DNA from: Aquimarina agarilytica ZC1
GTDB taxonomy: Bacteria; Bacteroidota; Bacteroidia; Flavobacteriales; Flavobacteriaceae
NCBI RefSeq assembly: GCF_000255455.1
Contig: NZ_JH621251.1
Coordinates: forward strand, 1-64,000
Reading direction: 5' to 3'
Length of the DNA stretch: 64,000 nt
Part shown: piece by piece, positions 9,773-18,888 of the stretch
Layout of the letters: each line of letters begins with the position of its first letter
Numbering within the stretch: the stretch's first letter is position 1
Position numbers and translations under genes: made by a program
The notes under the pieces: model-generated
What the model was told of the DNA's origin: nothing
Databases searched by the model: none
The model's input: the letters and a program-made list of their open reading frames with translations, nothing else

Positions 9773-11287
9773 ATGAATAAGAAAGTTATTTTAATGATTC
9801 TTGACGGTTGGGGAACATCTCCCGATCCTAAAGTTTCTGCTATTGATAATGCAAAAACTCCTTATATTGATTCACTTTACAACAAATACCCAAATGCTGC
9901 TTTACGTACCGATGGTTTAAATGTTGGGCTTCCCGAAGGACAAATGGGAAACAGTGAGGTTGGACACATGAATCTTGGTGCTGGTCGTATCGTTTATCAA
10001 GAATTGACACGTATCAATTTAGCAATTAAAAATAATACTTTAAAAGACGAAGTTGTACTTAACGATGCGTTTGACTTCGCGAAAGCAAACAACAAAAAAG
10101 TACATTTATTAGGTTTATTAAGTGATGGCGGAGTACACTCCCATATTAATCACTTAAAAGGTTTATTAACTGCTGCGAATAACAAAGGTTTAACCGATGT
10201 TTTTGTACATGGGTTTACCGATGGACGTGATGTTGACCCAAAAGCAGGTGCTGGATTTGTTTCCGATTTACAAAACCATATGCAGGCTACTACTGGCGAA
10301 ATTGCAACCCTTACTGGACGCTATTATGCCATGGACCGAGATAATCGTTGGGAGCGTGTTAAACTAGCATATGATGTTATTGTGAATAATAAGGGGATCG
10401 AAACTAATGATGTAGTTGCTTCATTAAACGAAAACTATGCTAACGATATCACTGATGAGTTTACAAAACCATTGGTTGCTACAAAAAATGGAAATCCTAT
10501 AGCTAAAGTTGAAGAAGGTGATGTTGTGATCTTTTTTAACTTCAGAACCGATCGTGGACGCGAATTAACTAATATGTTATCGCAAAATGATTTCCCAGAA
10601 CAAGAAACTAAAAAATTAGACTTGTATTACGTAACCATGACCAACTATGATGATAGTTTTAATGGAATTAAAGTCATTTTTAATAAAGATAATATTACTG
10701 AAACCCTAGGAGAGGTTTTAGCGAATGCTGGAAAAAAGCAAATCCGTATTGCAGAAACAGAAAAATACCCTCACGTAACTTTCTTTTTCTCGGGTGGACA
10801 GGAAGCTCCTTTTGAAGGAGAAAGCCGTATTCTTAAAAATTCGCCAAAAGTAGCTACCTACGACTTAAAGCCAGAAATGAGTGCTTATGAGTTAACAGAC
10901 GCTCTAGTTGAAGACTTAAAAAAAGGAGAGGCTGATTTTGTGTGCTTAAACTTTGCCAATGGTGATATGGTAGGACATACTGGTATAATGGAAGCTGCCA
11001 TTAAAGCTTGTGAAGCTGTTGATGAGTGTGCTAAGCAAGTTATTGAAACTGGCTTAGAAAATGGATATACGACCTTACTTATTGCCGATCACGGTAACTG
11101 CGAAACTATGATGAATCCAGATGGAAGCCCACATACAGCTCATACAACCAATCCGGTCCCTGTAATTTTAATTGATAACGAATTAAAAGAAATTAAGGAT
11201 GGAGTTTTAGGTGATATGGCGCCAACAATCTTAAAACTAATTGGCGTGGAACAACCCGAAGCTATGACCCGCTTTCCGCTAGTATAA
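9773..11287 (+). CDS. gpmI: 2,3-bisphosphoglycerate-independent phosphoglycerate mutase
   Basis: The ATG at 9773 gives 504 aa, the normal family length, starting M-N-K-K-V-I-L-M-I-L-D-G-W-G. The in-frame extension to 9728 covers the promoter box and is rejected. The alkaline-phosphatase-fold metal and phosphate motifs are present: Asp11 in L-D-G-W-G, the catalytic Ser61 in M-G-N-S-E-V-G-H, and I-A-D-H-G-N-C-E followed by H-T-A-H-T-T-N-P-V-P. The enzyme interconverts 3- and 2-phosphoglycerate in glycolysis and gluconeogenesis and depends on Mn2+. It has its own promoter and a strong terminator, so it is probably transcribed alone. Confidence 0.97.
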   Translation: MNKKVILMILDGWGTSPDPKVSAIDNAKTPYIDSLYNKYPNAALRTDGLNVGLPEGQMGNSEVGHMNLGAGRIVYQELTRINLAIKNNTLKDEVVLNDAFDFAKANNKKVHLLGLLSDGGVHSHINHLKGLLTAANNKGLTDVFVHGFTDGRDVDPKAGAGFVSDLQNHMQATTGEIATLTGRYYAMDRDNRWERVKLAYDVIVNNKGIETNDVVASLNENYANDITDEFTKPLVATKNGNPIAKVEEGDVVIFFNFRTDRGRELTNMLSQNDFPEQETKKLDLYYVTMTNYDDSFNGIKVIFNKDNITETLGEVLANAGKKQIRIAETEKYPHVTFFFSGGQEAPFEGESRILKNSPKVATYDLKPEMSAYELTDALVEDLKKGEADFVCLNFANGDMVGHTGIMEAAIKACEAVDECAKQVIETGLENGYTTLLIADHGNCETMMNPDGSPHTAHTTNPVPVILIDNELKEIKDGVLGDMAPTILKLIGVEQPEAMTRFPLV

Positions 11288-11310
11288 AACGAATTAATTT
11301 TATAATTAAA

Positions 11311-11342
11311 AAAATGGTACCTGAGTTTTCAGGTACCATTTT
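11311..11342 (+). terminator. Rho-independent terminator after gpmI
   Basis: A perfect 14-bp stem (11311-11324 with 11329-11342) with a 4-nt loop runs into a T-rich stretch, 24 bp after the gpmI stop. Confidence 0.85.
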
Positions 11343-11428
11343 TATTTTAACTCATATACAATTATAAATTTTCCTTAGAAAAAATTAGGGTCAGGCCACA
11401 TAAAGTTGTTTTACTAAGAAAATAAATT

Positions 11429-12061
11429 ATGAAAAAAATTTTAGTACTTAGTATAATGCTAATAATGGGATTAAGCTGTTTTGCTCAAAAAAAAGGAAAA
11501 GTTAGATTTGGTATGGATGTATCCTATGCTACTTTAACTGATTTTAAAAATCAAAACTTTGGGTATGGTTCCAACTTTGAATTTAAGTATAACCTAAAAA
11601 AAAATATGAATATCGGAATCCGATATGGCGCAGTTTTACTGTTTAATACATCCAAATCAACTACCGATAATCAAGAGGGATTTTTTACTGTAGGCTTAAC
11701 CATCCCATTACTTGCTACCTATGACTATTATTTTAATAAAGGAGGCTCCTCATTTGCTCCTTATTTAGGTGGAGGCTTTGGAATAAATGCCATAACAGTT
11801 ACAGAATATAGCTATGATCTAAAAAAAGGAAGGTCAGATAAAAAGAAGGAAAATGAAATTAATATAGATGATAAATTTAGTGGCATGCTACGTGCCGGTT
11901 TCGAATGGCACAAATTACGTTTAGAGGCTAGCTATCATCTAATTCCGGATTCTAAACTCAATAATTTAAACGGTGATATTATTGGCAAATCAAAAAATTC
12001 TTATTTGAACCTTGCTCTAGGTTTTTATATTGGTGGTGGTAAATGGAAAAATAAAGCTTGA
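11429..12061 (+). CDS. Outer membrane beta-barrel protein
   Basis: 210 aa with a signal peptide (M-K-K-I-L-V-L-S-I-M-L-I-M-G-L-S-C-F-A-Q). The mature part has alternating hydrophobic strands and glycine-rich turns, such as P-Y-L-G-G-G-F-G-I-N, R-A-G-F-E-W-H-K-L-R-L-E-A-S-Y-H and the closing S-Y-L-N-L-A-L-G-F-Y-I-G-G-G, typical of small 8-strand barrels (porin-family/OmpW-like). It stands between gpmI and map with no operon partner. No specific function can be assigned. The phrase L-S-C-F at the signal end could mimic a lipobox, but cleavage after F-A-Q is more likely. Confidence 0.75.
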   Translation: MKKILVLSIMLIMGLSCFAQKKGKVRFGMDVSYATLTDFKNQNFGYGSNFEFKYNLKKNMNIGIRYGAVLLFNTSKSTTDNQEGFFTVGLTIPLLATYDYYFNKGGSSFAPYLGGGFGINAITVTEYSYDLKKGRSDKKKENEINIDDKFSGMLRAGFEWHKLRLEASYHLIPDSKLNNLNGDIIGKSKNSYLNLALGFYIGGGKWKNKA

Positions 12062-12240
12062 GATTAAATTCTTTTGATAAAAGTTACTTTAAAAATTCAA
12101 AAAAGGAAAAAGTTTTATTTTCAATATTCATAAATCTAATCTTGGTTTATCTTTCTTGAAACAAAGTCATCCTGAATCTTTAAAGAACACTAATCTAAAT
12201 AAACTTAAAAACATCATAAATTAATTTTAGTCAAGCTATT

Positions 12241-12274
12241 TTGAATAGTAGAAAATAAGTAATTTGTATATTTG
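12241..12274 (+). promoter_or_regulatory. Promoter of map (TTG ... TATATTTG)
   Basis: The -33 box TTG at 12241-12243 and the -7 box TATATTTG at 12267-12274 are 23 bp apart, within the flavobacterial range. The leader to the ATG at 12298 is short (about 15-20 nt). Confidence 0.7.
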
Positions 12275-12297
12275 CGCTTTTCTAAAATCACTAATTT

Positions 12298-13110
12298 ATG
12301 ATACATTTAAAAACACGCGAAGAAATTGAATTAATGAGAGAGAGTGCGCTTATTGTATCAAAAACTTTGGGGATGCTTGCCGCAGAAGTAAAACCTGGGG
12401 TTACTACACTTTATTTAGATAAATTAGCAGAAGACTTTATTAGAGCCGAAGGTGCTGAACCTGGATTTTTAGGACTCTATGATTTTCCGAATACACTTTG
12501 CATGAGTCCTAACGCTCAAGTGGTTCATGGTATTCCTAATAATGAGCCTTTAAAAGAAGGTGATATTATTTCAATAGACTGCGGAGCCTTAAAAAATGGA
12601 TTTTATGGTGATCATGCGTACACCTTTGCTGTTGGCAAAATAACTGACGATGTACAACGTTTATTAGATGTTACTCGAGCATCACTCTATGTAGGTATAG
12701 AACAATTTAGAGTAAATAACCGTGTTGGAGATGTAGGCTACGCCATACAAAAATTTACTGAAGACGCTGGTTATGGAGTTGTACGCGAATTAGTGGGACA
12801 TGGCTTAGGTCGTATTATGCATGAAGAACCCGAAATGCCTAACTATGGACGTAGAGGTCGAGGTAAAAAATTTGCCGAAGGAATGGTCGTTGCCATTGAA
12901 CCTATGACCAATATGGGAACAAAAAACATAAAGCAGCTTAAGGATGGCTGGACTATTTTAACTGCCGACGGAAAACCAAGTGCTCATTTTGAACACGATG
13001 TGGCTATTATTAATGGCGCTCCAGAAATTCTTTCTACATTTGATTATGTACATGATGTATTAGGAATTAAAACTGATGAAGAGGCTCCTTATAAAAAAAC
13101 GGCTAACTAG
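12298..13110 (+). CDS. map: Type I methionine aminopeptidase
   Basis: 270 aa. All residues of the dinuclear metal site are recognisable: Asp94 (S-I-D-C-G), Asp105 (Y-G-D-H-A), His168 (G-H-G-L-G), Glu201 (A-I-E-P-M) and Glu232 (F-E-H-D-V). The substrate-site His77 (V-V-H-G-I-P-N) is also present. The enzyme removes the initiator methionine from nascent proteins. It lacks the N-terminal zinc finger of some type I enzymes. A hairpin with stem CCACC/GGTGG at 13114-13132 lies between it and the methyltransferase; with no T-run it is unlikely to stop transcription, so the two genes may be co-transcribed. Confidence 0.97.
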   Translation: MIHLKTREEIELMRESALIVSKTLGMLAAEVKPGVTTLYLDKLAEDFIRAEGAEPGFLGLYDFPNTLCMSPNAQVVHGIPNNEPLKEGDIISIDCGALKNGFYGDHAYTFAVGKITDDVQRLLDVTRASLYVGIEQFRVNNRVGDVGYAIQKFTEDAGYGVVRELVGHGLGRIMHEEPEMPNYGRRGRGKKFAEGMVVAIEPMTNMGTKNIKQLKDGWTILTADGKPSAHFEHDVAIINGAPEILSTFDYVHDVLGIKTDEEAPYKKTAN

Positions 13111-13141
13111 ATAGCCACCTCAACAAGGTGGATTAAAAAAT

Positions 13142-13909
13142 ATGATTAAGTATATTTTCAAAAAAGGACTAAGTCTTTTTCCGCGACCTTTTTTAATTAG
13201 AGTCAGTTATTATATTAGACCCATTTTTAGTTTCCTTTTAAAAGGAAATAAGTATACTGATCCTATTGATGGAAAAAGCTTTCGTACTTTTTTACCTTAT
13301 GGCTATGAAAACCCTAGACCAAATGTACTTTCCCCTTCCACCCTATCATTAGAACGCCATAGATTACTTTGGTTGTATTTAAAAAACGAAACTGATTTAT
13401 TTACAAAACCACAGCGTTTATTACACTTTGCCCCCGAGCAAGCCTTTCACAAGCGGTTTAAAAAAATTAAAAGCTTAACATATACTACTACCGATTTAAT
13501 TTCACCCTTAGCCGATGTAAAAGCAGACATATGTAATCTTCCCTTTAAGGATAATGAATTCGATTTCATTTTGTGCAATCATGTATTAGAACATATCCCT
13601 AATGACATCAAAGCCATGCAAGAGTTACTTAGAATCCTTGCACCCGGAGGTACTGCTATTTTACAAATTCCTCAAGATTTAAATAGAACAACTACTTTTG
13701 AGGATGATAGTATTACCGATCCTAAAGAACGCACACGTATTTTTGGACAATATGACCATGTGCGCATCTATGGCCGTGACTACTTTGATAAACTTCGAAA
13801 TATTGGTTTTCGAGTAAACGAAGCCGATTACACCGCTACATTAAGTGATCAACAAATAGATCAATTCCGTTTGTCAAAAGGAGAAATTATACCTGTTTGC
13901 TATAAATAA
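13142..13909 (+). CDS. Class I SAM-dependent methyltransferase
   Basis: 255 aa. The Rossmann core spans ~95-215: L-L-H-F-A-P-E at motif I (less glycine-rich than usual), T-D-L at motif II, then D-I-C-N-L-P-F-K-D-N-E-F-D-F-I-L-C-N-H-V-L-E-H-I, the standard 'Methyltransf_11' motif IV, and L-A-P-G-G-T-A-I-L-Q-I-P at motif V. The N-terminal ~90 aa are basic and hydrophobic, possibly for membrane association. The substrate cannot be read from the sequence. It is 31 bp after map. I do not recognise a characterised orthologue. Confidence 0.85.
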   Translation: MIKYIFKKGLSLFPRPFLIRVSYYIRPIFSFLLKGNKYTDPIDGKSFRTFLPYGYENPRPNVLSPSTLSLERHRLLWLYLKNETDLFTKPQRLLHFAPEQAFHKRFKKIKSLTYTTTDLISPLADVKADICNLPFKDNEFDFILCNHVLEHIPNDIKAMQELLRILAPGGTAILQIPQDLNRTTTFEDDSITDPKERTRIFGQYDHVRIYGRDYFDKLRNIGFRVNEADYTATLSDQQIDQFRLSKGEIIPVCYK

Positions 13910-14124
13910 AGTAAAAAAACAAACCTTTCCTCTTCATTTAAAAATAAATTTAAACTTCCGTAAGGTTTTTTCTCTATTAAAATGTTAAGTTATTTATAAA
14001 AAGAACTACATATCAAATAATATAAAATAACTTTCCCCAATACTAATTTTAAATACCTTTCTTATCCTCAAATTTTGGTATTAAAATAGTATACAACACT
14101 AACATTTATAACTTTATTTATATT

Positions 14125-15969
14125 ATGAAAACTAGTAGTAGCATTTCATTAGTATCGGTAGTTTTTTTACTTTCTTTTTTTAGCTGTAAAAACAATACTA
14201 ACAGTCCAGAAACTATTGAACCCGAAATTACACAAGAGCAAATTACTCAAACTTCGGCCTCATTAAACAATTGGTTTCAAAAACAGTTTGAAATAGAAAA
14301 AGAATTATCCCCTATGTTATCTACCTATTTAGGTGAAAAGAAAAATAACGATAAATGGGATGATATTTCTCAAAAAGCTCAAGATGAAGCGCTACTCAGA
14401 AACAAAAAAAGACTTCAATACTTAAAAGATAGTGTAAACACTGCTGCTTTAAATAAAACCACACTTCTAAGCTATAATTTAGCATTACAACAAACTGAAA
14501 ATGAAATTTCGGATGATAAATACAGACTACATGATTACCCGGTAAATCAAATGTTCGGAACACATTCCGAAGTACCGTCCTTTTTGATCAACATGCATTT
14601 AATAGACTCAAAAAAAGATGCCGAAGCTTATATTTCACGACTAAAAGGAGTTAAAAAATTATTTGATCAATTGGTTACTGAATTACAACTCAGAGAAAAA
14701 GCTGGTATACTTCCTCCAAAGTTTATTTTTCCAAAAGTTATTGATGCTTGTCAAAATATTACCAAAGGAAAACCTTTTGACACCTCTAATAAACAAAGTA
14801 CACTTTTAGCAGATTTTTCAAATAAAATTAAAGGATTAGAACTTTCCGAAAATGAAAAAAACACACTTATTGATGATGCTAAAAAAAGTTTGTTATCATC
14901 AGTAAAACCTGCTTATGAAAATCTTATTACTGTTTTAAAATCACAAGAAAGTAAAGCCACTACGGATGCTGGTGTTTGGAAACTCCCCAATGGTAATGCT
15001 TTTTTTGATAATGCTTTAGCTAGAACAACTACCACTAACATGACTGCTAATGAAATACACGAGTTAGGTTTAAAAGAAGTAGCTCGAATTCAAGGTGAAA
15101 TGAAAGCCATAAAAGAAAAAGTAAAGTTTAAAGGTGACCTTACTAGCTTTTTTAAATTTATGCAGGATAGCAAACAATTCTACTATGCAGATTCCGATAA
15201 AGGACGTGAACAATATATGGAGAAAGCGGTGCATATTATTGACAGCATGAAAAGCCGATTGGATGAATTATTTTTAACCAAACCCAAAGCAGATATCAAA
15301 GTAAAACAGGTTGAACCATTCCGAGAAAAAACGGCTGGTTTAGCTTTTTACCAACAACCTGCTATGGATGGTTCTAGACCTGGGATTTATTATGCCAATA
15401 TGTATAAAATTAAATCCATGTCTAAATTTGAAATGGAAGCATTAGCTTATCATGAAGGGATCCCAGGTCACCACATGCAAATTGCTATTGCTCAAGAGTT
15501 AAAAGATATTCCAATGTTTAGAAAACTAGGTGGATATACTGCTTATGTAGAAGGTTGGGGATTATATTCCGAATATATACCTAAAGAAATGGGCTTTTAT
15601 AACGATCCTTATTCAGACTTTGGTCGACTTTCCATGGAGTTATTTCGTGCTTGTCGTTTAGTGGTTGATACTGGAATTCATGCCAAAAAATGGACTCGTG
15701 AACAAGGCATCAAATACTACAAGGATAATACACCAACCGAAGAGTTTGATATTATAAAAATGGTTGAACGACATATTGTTATGCCAAGTCAAGCTACTGC
15801 CTATAAAATTGGAATGAATAAGATTTTAGAGCTTCGTGAAAACGCAAAAAAACAACTTGGTGACAAATTTGATATTAGAGAATATCATGATGTAGTACTT
15901 ACCAATGGAGCGGTTCCTTTAAATGTGCTTGAAAAACTAGTAGATGACTGGATTGCAAGCAAAGCTTAA
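14125..15969 (+). CDS. DUF885-family lipoprotein, probable metallopeptidase
   Basis: 614 aa with a lipobox (S-F-F-S-C, Cys21). The DUF885 fold covers ~45-605 and carries the thermolysin-like motif H-E-G-I-P-G-H-H at 443-450. A second conserved region Y-V-E-G-W-G-L-Y-S-E at ~475 supplies a likely third zinc ligand. DUF885 proteins are widespread envelope lipoproteins thought to be zinc peptidases of the gluzincin type. The other family hallmark, P-S-Q-A-T-A-Y-K-I-G near residue 553, is present. The gene is monocistronic. A 7-bp hairpin (CATGGCA/TGCCATG at 16002-16026) lies downstream but lacks a T-run. Confidence 0.85.
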   Translation: MKTSSSISLVSVVFLLSFFSCKNNTNSPETIEPEITQEQITQTSASLNNWFQKQFEIEKELSPMLSTYLGEKKNNDKWDDISQKAQDEALLRNKKRLQYLKDSVNTAALNKTTLLSYNLALQQTENEISDDKYRLHDYPVNQMFGTHSEVPSFLINMHLIDSKKDAEAYISRLKGVKKLFDQLVTELQLREKAGILPPKFIFPKVIDACQNITKGKPFDTSNKQSTLLADFSNKIKGLELSENEKNTLIDDAKKSLLSSVKPAYENLITVLKSQESKATTDAGVWKLPNGNAFFDNALARTTTTNMTANEIHELGLKEVARIQGEMKAIKEKVKFKGDLTSFFKFMQDSKQFYYADSDKGREQYMEKAVHIIDSMKSRLDELFLTKPKADIKVKQVEPFREKTAGLAFYQQPAMDGSRPGIYYANMYKIKSMSKFEMEALAYHEGIPGHHMQIAIAQELKDIPMFRKLGGYTAYVEGWGLYSEYIPKEMGFYNDPYSDFGRLSMELFRACRLVVDTGIHAKKWTREQGIKYYKDNTPTEEFDIIKMVERHIVMPSQATAYKIGMNKILELRENAKKQLGDKFDIREYHDVVLTNGAVPLNVLEKLVDDWIASKA

Positions 15970-16077
15970 CCTAACACTAATTTAACATTTTATTAATAAC
16001 ACATGGCAGGCCTTCGGTTTGCCATGATTGTTAATATGATTACTTTAGATGTTACACCATTATAAGTAAAATTAACT

Positions 16078-16791
16078 ATGAAAACCATACTACACAAAGC
16101 AAATACCCGTGGGCATGCTAATCATGGATGGTTAAACAGTTATCACACTTTTAGTTTTGCTAACTACCATAACCCAGAGCGAATGAATTTTGGAGTACTC
16201 AGAGTGCTAAATGATGATATAGTTTCTGGAGGTCGAGGTTTTGGTTCACACCCACATCGTAATATGGAAATTATATCCATTCCCTTAAATGGAAATTTAA
16301 AACACATGGATAGTATGGGAAATAGTGCAATTATCAAAGAGGGGGATGTACAAGTAATGAGTGCGGGTACCGGAGTTTCTCATAGTGAATTTAATGAAGC
16401 TTCCGATTCTCCTGTTGAATTTCTTCAAATTTGGGTGATCCCAAACAAACAAAATGTTGAACCCCGTTACGATCAAATTTCAATAAAGGAAATTCAAACT
16501 AAAAATAAATGGTATCAGATTTTATCCCCTAACAAAAATGACCAAGGTGTTTGGATACACCAAAATGCTTGGTTTCACTTAGGTGATTTTGATGCAAATA
16601 CTACCGATAACTACCAACTTAAAAATAATACTAACGGAGTGTATGTTTTTATTTTAGAAGGAAGTGTGGTTATTAATGAACAACAACTTAATAAAAGAGA
16701 TGGATATGGTATTTGGGATAGCAATGATTTTAAAATAAAATCGCTGACCGATAATCGCATCCTAATTATGGAAGTCCCTTTGGACTTATAA
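16078..16791 (+). CDS. Pirin-family bicupin protein (YhhW-like)
   Basis: 237 aa, the normal length. The N-terminal cupin (~10-125) has the pirin metal motif H-P-H-R-N-M-E-I-I at ~61-69 and a second His/Glu set in G-V-S-H-S-E-F-N-E at ~108-116. The C-terminal cupin is shorter and lacks metal ligands, as usual. E. coli YhhW has quercetin 2,3-dioxygenase activity, but the physiological substrate of bacterial pirins is unsettled. The nitroreductase starts 13 bp downstream, so they are probably co-transcribed; pirin plus flavin reductase pairs are often linked to redox stress. Confidence 0.9.
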   Translation: MKTILHKANTRGHANHGWLNSYHTFSFANYHNPERMNFGVLRVLNDDIVSGGRGFGSHPHRNMEIISIPLNGNLKHMDSMGNSAIIKEGDVQVMSAGTGVSHSEFNEASDSPVEFLQIWVIPNKQNVEPRYDQISIKEIQTKNKWYQILSPNKNDQGVWIHQNAWFHLGDFDANTTDNYQLKNNTNGVYVFILEGSVVINEQQLNKRDGYGIWDSNDFKIKSLTDNRILIMEVPLDL

Positions 16792-16804
16792 ATATAGACT
16801 AATC

Positions 16805-17434
16805 ATGAATTTACTCGAAAACTTAAAGTGGCGTTATGCTACTAAAAAATTTGATTCATCCAAAAAAGTTAATGAATCCGATTTAAAAAAACTAAAAGAA
16901 GCCATTCAACTATCAGCTTCTTCATTTGGTTTACAACTTTACAAAGTATTGATTATTGAAAGTGATCAAATTAAAGAAAAGTTAAAACCGGCATCATGGG
17001 AACAAACTCAAATTACAGAAGCCTCACACATATTCATTTTTTGCAATTACACTAAAGTAATTGATAAAAATATTGATGATTACATTAATCTTAAATCAAA
17101 ATCCCTAAATATTGGCACTAAAGACTTAGAAGGATATAGTGATTTTATGAAAAATAGTATTGGCGCTCTTTCCGAAGATATGCAAAAGGTATGGACAGCA
17201 AAACAAACCTATATTGCCATGGGTAATTTACTTACCGCTTGCGCTGAATTAAAAATAGATGCTTGCCCTATGGAAGGTTTTGATATTGAAAAATACAATG
17301 ATATTTTAGCACTTGATTCCAAAGATTTATCTGCCGCCGTGATTACTGCTGTTGGTTATCGTTCCGGCGAAGATGCTACGGCAAATGCCCCCAAAATTCG
17401 TAAATCTATTGACGATTTATTTGAAATTATATAA
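16805..17434 (+). CDS. Nitroreductase-family NAD(P)H-dependent oxidoreductase
   Basis: 209 aa, an FMN-binding nitroreductase (NfsB/NfnB-like). The FMN-binding start R-Y-A-T-K-K-F-D at ~9-16 is clear, with S-A-S-S-F-G-L-Q at ~38-45, the K-Q-T-Y-I-A-M-G-N-L helix at ~135-145, and the later C-P-M-E-G-F-D motif at ~157-163 that lines the FMN site. Such enzymes reduce nitroaromatics, quinones or flavins in the cytoplasm. It is coupled to the pirin gene (13-bp gap) and ends 24 bp before the convergent apbE. Confidence 0.92.
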   Translation: MNLLENLKWRYATKKFDSSKKVNESDLKKLKEAIQLSASSFGLQLYKVLIIESDQIKEKLKPASWEQTQITEASHIFIFCNYTKVIDKNIDDYINLKSKSLNIGTKDLEGYSDFMKNSIGALSEDMQKVWTAKQTYIAMGNLLTACAELKIDACPMEGFDIEKYNDILALDSKDLSAAVITAVGYRSGEDATANAPKIRKSIDDLFEII

Positions 17435-17457
17435 CAACACACAACATAGTTAGTGAG

Positions 17458-18471
17458 TTATTCATTAATTAAAGCCTGAAAACCACTAGTAATGTAGGTT
17501 TTTAGGTTTCCCGAAATATCACTATAAATAATATAAGCATCCAAAGGCTGTGTTTTTAACACAGCCTTTGTTTGTTCTAATGACATTGCCATAAACGAGG
17601 TCGCATATCCATCGGCAGTAGCACAATTATTCGCAATAACCGAGGCACTTAAAATATCAGATGGTTTAGTGTAACCTGTAAATGGGTCAATGGTATGTAC
17701 ATATTTTTTCCCTGTTAAACTGTCTACTCTAAATTTTCTGTAATTACCCGAAGTAGCCATGGCTTTATCCTTTAGTTTCAATGTAGTAACTAAAGTGCGT
17801 TCAGTTGTTTGGTTTGGATCATCAATCCCCACAGTCCATGGTGTGTTTTTATCAATTTTACTGCCTTTTGCCACCAACTCCCCTCCTAACTCAATTAAAT
17901 AGTTATCAATGCTTTTACCATCTAAATACACTGCAATTCGATCCAAACAATAGCCTTTAGCAATGGCATTAAAATCCAAATATACATTTGGATTTGTTTT
18001 TTGAATACTTTTATTGTTTTTCAAATCCACTTTATCAAATCCTACATATTGCATTAACGAATCGACTACTTTTGGAGTCATTTGTTTTATTCCCATTTGG
18101 GGGCCAAAACCCCAAGCATTAACTAATACTCCCACAGTTGGATCAAAGTTACCCTTAGATACTTTATGTATTTTTTTTGAAAGTGTAAATACATCTACAA
18201 ACATATCATCCACCTTAACATTAGTATCTCCTCTATTTATTTTCGAAATATCTGATGTAGCTATATAGGTACTCATCGAATTATTAATTACTTCAAAAAT
18301 ACTATCCAATCCTTTTTCTAAAGTTTCATTTTTTTTAGGAGCGATGTACAAAATAGAATAAGTAGTTCCTAATGCTTTCCCAATTTCATTATAAAGCTTA
18401 GGCTGTTTAGTTGTGCTTCCGCATGAAACTAAAACAATGGCTACTAATAGCAAAAAAAATATCTTCTTCAT
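17458..18471 (-). CDS. apbE: FAD:protein FMN transferase lipoprotein
   Basis: 337 aa with a lipobox V-L-V-S-C-G (Cys17), as in most envelope ApbE proteins. Family motifs in order: G-T-T-Y-S-I near 34, D-F-N-A-I-A-K-G-Y-C-L-D-R-I at ~190-203, L-I-E-L-G-G-E-L at ~216, A-M-A-T-S-G-N-Y-R at ~257, and the metal-binding A-T-A-D-G-Y-A-T-S near the end. ApbE attaches FMN to Thr/Ser of NqrB, NqrC, RnfG and similar proteins. Its usual nqr partners are not next to it here; only the small 'NqrF-like' gene precedes it (24-bp gap). Confidence 0.95.
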   Translation of the reverse strand: MKKIFFLLLVAIVLVSCGSTTKQPKLYNEIGKALGTTYSILYIAPKKNETLEKGLDSIFEVINNSMSTYIATSDISKINRGDTNVKVDDMFVDVFTLSKKIHKVSKGNFDPTVGVLVNAWGFGPQMGIKQMTPKVVDSLMQYVGFDKVDLKNNKSIQKTNPNVYLDFNAIAKGYCLDRIAVYLDGKSIDNYLIELGGELVAKGSKIDKNTPWTVGIDDPNQTTERTLVTTLKLKDKAMATSGNYRKFRVDSLTGKKYVHTIDPFTGYTKPSDILSASVIANNCATADGYATSFMAMSLEQTKAVLKTQPLDAYIIYSDISGNLKTYITSGFQALINE

Positions 18472-18495
18472 TAAATTATTAAATATGCTAATTAT

Positions 18496-18855
18496 TTAAA
18501 CTTCTTTAAATCCTGGGTAATTAACCACGTAATCAGCATTATTGGTTACTGGTAAATTATAATCATCGGCATTTGCTAAACCCACAGGAGCGTAAAATGT
18601 TCGTGCTTTAAATTTTAATGCGTGCTGTTTCATTGTTTCAAAAAACACTACATCATATTCATTAGGATCATCGGGATAGGTCACAGCTTGCACTAATACA
18701 AAATGAAGTTTTTTATTTTTTAAAGCTACAAATTGAGGATCTTTTTTTAGCTTACTATTCACAGCCAAAAACTCATAGCCTTTGGACTCTAAATCTTTAC
18801 CCACAATATTCATTGCCAAATTGTGTAATTCTTGTTCTGTTAACGCCTTATTCAT
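18496..18855 (-). CDS. Conserved small protein commonly labelled 'NqrF', function unknown
   Basis: I choose the ATG at 18855 (119 aa, starting M-N-K-A-L-T-E-Q-E-L); the TTG at 18873 would add six residues that overlap a likely promoter region (AAATTTG). The protein is soluble, with no FAD or 2Fe-2S motifs, so the name NqrF (a ~400-aa flavin/iron-sulfur subunit) often copied onto this family cannot be right. Visible features are K-K-L-H-F-V-L-V-Q-A-V-T-Y-P and a closing Y-V-V-N-Y-P-G-F. It sits between a symporter and apbE on the same strand, consistent with a role linked to ApbE or Na+-NQR, but that is only context. Confidence 0.7.
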   Translation of the reverse strand: MNKALTEQELHNLAMNIVGKDLESKGYEFLAVNSKLKKDPQFVALKNKKLHFVLVQAVTYPDDPNEYDVVFFETMKQHALKFKARTFYAPVGLANADDYNLPVTNNADYVVNYPGFKEV

Positions 18856-18888
18856 GAGTGCAAATTTCGACAATTAATAACAAATCAA

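Noticed and set aside
16002-16026. Terminator after the DUF885 gene
   Set aside because: The hairpin CATGGCA/TGCCATG is clear but has no T-run, so I do not call a terminator.
18496-18873. NqrF (Na+-NQR subunit F)
   Set aside because: No FAD, NADH or iron-sulfur motif and only ~119 aa; the label seems to be propagated by gene neighbourhood.
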